Assembly: GCA_028699795.1 (NCBI GenBank)
Contig: JAQVTZ010000028.1
Span: 1-13,555, forward strand
Length of the DNA stretch: 13,555 bases
DNA from: Clostridia bacterium
GTDB taxonomy: Bacteria; Bacillota; Clostridia; Christensenellales; DTU072
Reading direction: 5' to 3'
The notes below the pieces were generated by a model that saw only the letters and a program-made list of their open reading frames with translations, was not told the origin of the DNA and made no database searches. The translations under genes were made by a program, and so were the position numbers. Positions 11,990 through 13,555 of this stretch are shown piece after piece. The first letter of the stretch is position 1; every line of letters begins with the position of its first letter.

Positions 11990-13555
11990 ATGAGAAAAAT
12001 AGAAATTTTCGACAGCACTTTGCGCGACGGCGCGCAAAGCGAGGGGATATCATTTTCGGTACAAGACAAATTAAATATTGTGCGCGCTTTAGACGAGTTC
12101 GGCGTGGCGTATATCGAAGCGGGCAATCCCGGCTCCAACCCCAAAGACATCGAATTTTTCGATAAGGCGAAAGGGTTGCAACTCAAGCATGCCAAGCTTT
12201 GCGCGTTCGGCAGTACAAGAAGGAAAAACACTTTGGTCGAAGAAGACGCCAATGTACGACATCTTTTAGAGTCGGGATGCGATACGGTGGTGATATTCGG
12301 CAAATCGTGGAGTCTCCATATCAAGGAGATTTTGGGCGTAAGCAAAGAAGAAAACCTCAATCTTGTCTATGACACCGTCAGCTATCTTAAAAACAAGGGC
12401 AAGGAAGTCATATTTGATGCCGAGCACTTTTTCGACGGATACAAAGCAGATAAGGCGTGCGCAATGAGCGTGCTGGAAGCCGCGGTGAAGGGTGGGGCGG
12501 ATACGCTTACTCTTTGCGATACCAACGGCGGCACTTTGCCTGCGGAAATTGTTACCATCACTTCCGAAGTGGTAAATAAGTATCCCCAAAAAAGAATCTC
12601 GATTCATTGCCACAACGATACGGGTTGCGCAGTGGCAAGCTCGATGCTTGCAGTAGAAGCAGGCGCCAGCCAAGTGCAAGGCACATTTATAGGGGTAGGC
12701 GAGCGTTGCGGCAATGCCGATTTAAGCGTTATCATCCCCAACTTAGAGCTCAAAATGGGGTACAAGGCGATAGAGGGCGACCTTTCGAGACTCTCAGATA
12801 TTTCTTACAGGATATACGAGATTTCCAATATGATTGCGCCGATCAACAAGCCTTACACGGGCGCAAGCGCCTTTGCTCATAAGGGCGGCATGCATATCGA
12901 CGGTGTAGACAAGTGCTGCAACTCTTTCGAGCATGTTCCTCCCGAAGCGGTAGGCAACAAGAGGCGTTACCTGATGAGCGAAATGAGCGGCAGGACAACC
13001 GTTATCGCAAAAATTGCGGGGATTGCGCCCGAGCTTAACAAGACTTCACCCGAAACCAAGAGGATACTCGACAGGCTAAAAGAGTTAGAGCATGAGGGAT
13101 ACCAGTTCGAATCGGCAGACGCCAGTTTCGAGCTTATGGTACTGAACACTTTGGGCAGATTTAAACCGCATTTCAAATTGCAAATGTATAAAACAAGCGG
13201 CGAATACCCCTCATTGGACGGCGAACAGTCCGCATACGCCTTGGTAAAGCTTGCCGTAGACGGCAAAACCGAAACCGCGGCATCCGTGGGGAACGGCCCC
13301 GTAAACGCATTAGACCTTGCGTTAAGAAGGGCGCTTTGCACTTTTTATCCCCAACTAAACGAGGTGCATTTAACCGACTATAAAGTGCGCGTGCTTTCGG
13401 GCGACCGCGCGACGGGCGCAAAAGTTCGTGTTCTTATCGAGAATACCGACGGAAAAAAGGTTTGGACAACAGTAGGCGTTTCCACCGACATTATAGAGGC
13501 AAGCCGCCTTGCGTTGGTAGATTCGTTGGAATATTATATGTATTTGAAAGAGGTA
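11990..13555 (+). CDS. cimA: Citramalate synthase (CimA-type), 3' partial
   Basis: The frame is open for 522 codons from ATG 11990 to the window end with no stop; family members are about 520-540 residues, so nearly all is present. An in-frame TAA immediately precedes the ATG, which fixes the start; AAGGAG (11972-11977) is 12 bases away, a wide gap. It belongs to the LeuA-like Claisen condensing enzymes: DSTLRDGAQSEG (8-19; R12, D13), YIEAGNPGSNPKD (41-53), HFFDGYK (146-152), CDTNGGT, the metal site HCHND (206-210) and GTFIGVGERCGNADL (231-245), then a C-terminal regulatory domain with STDIIEAS near the end. HFFDGYK and the NPGSNPKD segment fit the citramalate synthase group rather than LeuA. 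The reaction would be pyruvate plus acetyl-CoA to (R)-citramalate, leading to 2-oxobutyrate and isoleucine. A second isopropylmalate or homocitrate-type activity cannot be excluded without the substrate pocket being modelled. Confidence 0.9.
   Translation, partial: MRKIEIFDSTLRDGAQSEGISFSVQDKLNIVRALDEFGVAYIEAGNPGSNPKDIEFFDKAKGLQLKHAKLCAFGSTRRKNTLVEEDANVRHLLESGCDTVVIFGKSWSLHIKEILGVSKEENLNLVYDTVSYLKNKGKEVIFDAEHFFDGYKADKACAMSVLEAAVKGGADTLTLCDTNGGTLPAEIVTITSEVVNKYPQKRISIHCHNDTGCAVASSMLAVEAGASQVQGTFIGVGERCGNADLSVIIPNLELKMGYKAIEGDLSRLSDISYRIYEISNMIAPINKPYTGASAFAHKGGMHIDGVDKCCNSFEHVPPEAVGNKRRYLMSEMSGRTTVIAKIAGIAPELNKTSPETKRILDRLKELEHEGYQFESADASFELMVLNTLGRFKPHFKLQMYKTSGEYPSLDGEQSAYALVKLAVDGKTETAASVGNGPVNALDLALRRALCTFYPQLNEVHLTDYKVRVLSGDRATGAKVRVLIENTDGKKVWTTVGVSTDIIEASRLALVDSLEYYMYLKEV

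Overview
The window is a chromosomal biosynthesis region of moderate GC content from a bacterium. It has dense operons, strong AGGAGG-type ribosome binding sites, a TTG start, and two peptidase-U32 proteins beside aromatic and branched-chain amino acid genes. These traits look most like an anaerobic Clostridia-type Firmicute, but nothing here (no rRNA, no ribosomal protein) fixes the lineage. I saw no mobile element, tRNA, rRNA or CRISPR array.

Region 1 (1-3808, + strand) is the tail of an aromatic amino acid operon. A shikimate dehydrogenase-shikimate kinase fusion (aroE-aroK, cut at its 5' end) overlaps aroQ (type II 3-dehydroquinase) by 20 bases. aroQ in turn overlaps by four bases (ATGA) a 721-residue U32/DUF3656 protein related to the rRNA hydroxylase RlhA. 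Region 2 (3829-5040, - strand) is a second, 403-residue U32 protein of the TrhP (tRNA U34 hydroxylation) type, convergent with the first and starting at TTG.

Region 3 (5041-5433) is the control region of the next operon. It has a candidate promoter, a 35-codon open frame with 14 Leu/Val/Ile codons among 17 consecutive codons, an 11-bp perfect inverted repeat around those codons, and a strong intrinsic terminator just upstream of ilvB. I read it as a leader-peptide attenuator for branched-chain amino acid synthesis. Region 4 (5434-13555, + strand) is the operon: ilvB, ilvN, ilvC, ilvD, leuA and a cimA-type citramalate synthase that runs off the right end.

Together ilvBNCD make the valine/leucine precursor 2-oxoisovalerate and, from 2-oxobutyrate, isoleucine. 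leuA commits 2-oxoisovalerate to leucine. cimA would supply 2-oxobutyrate from pyruvate and acetyl-CoA without threonine. leuB, leuC and leuD are needed for both branches, are not in the window, and may lie just downstream. The two most interesting points are the attenuator, whose antiterminator I could not identify, and the coupling of a U32 RNA-hydroxylase-like gene to shikimate genes. In E. coli, RlhA and TrhP both depend on prephenate, a product of the shikimate/chorismate route.
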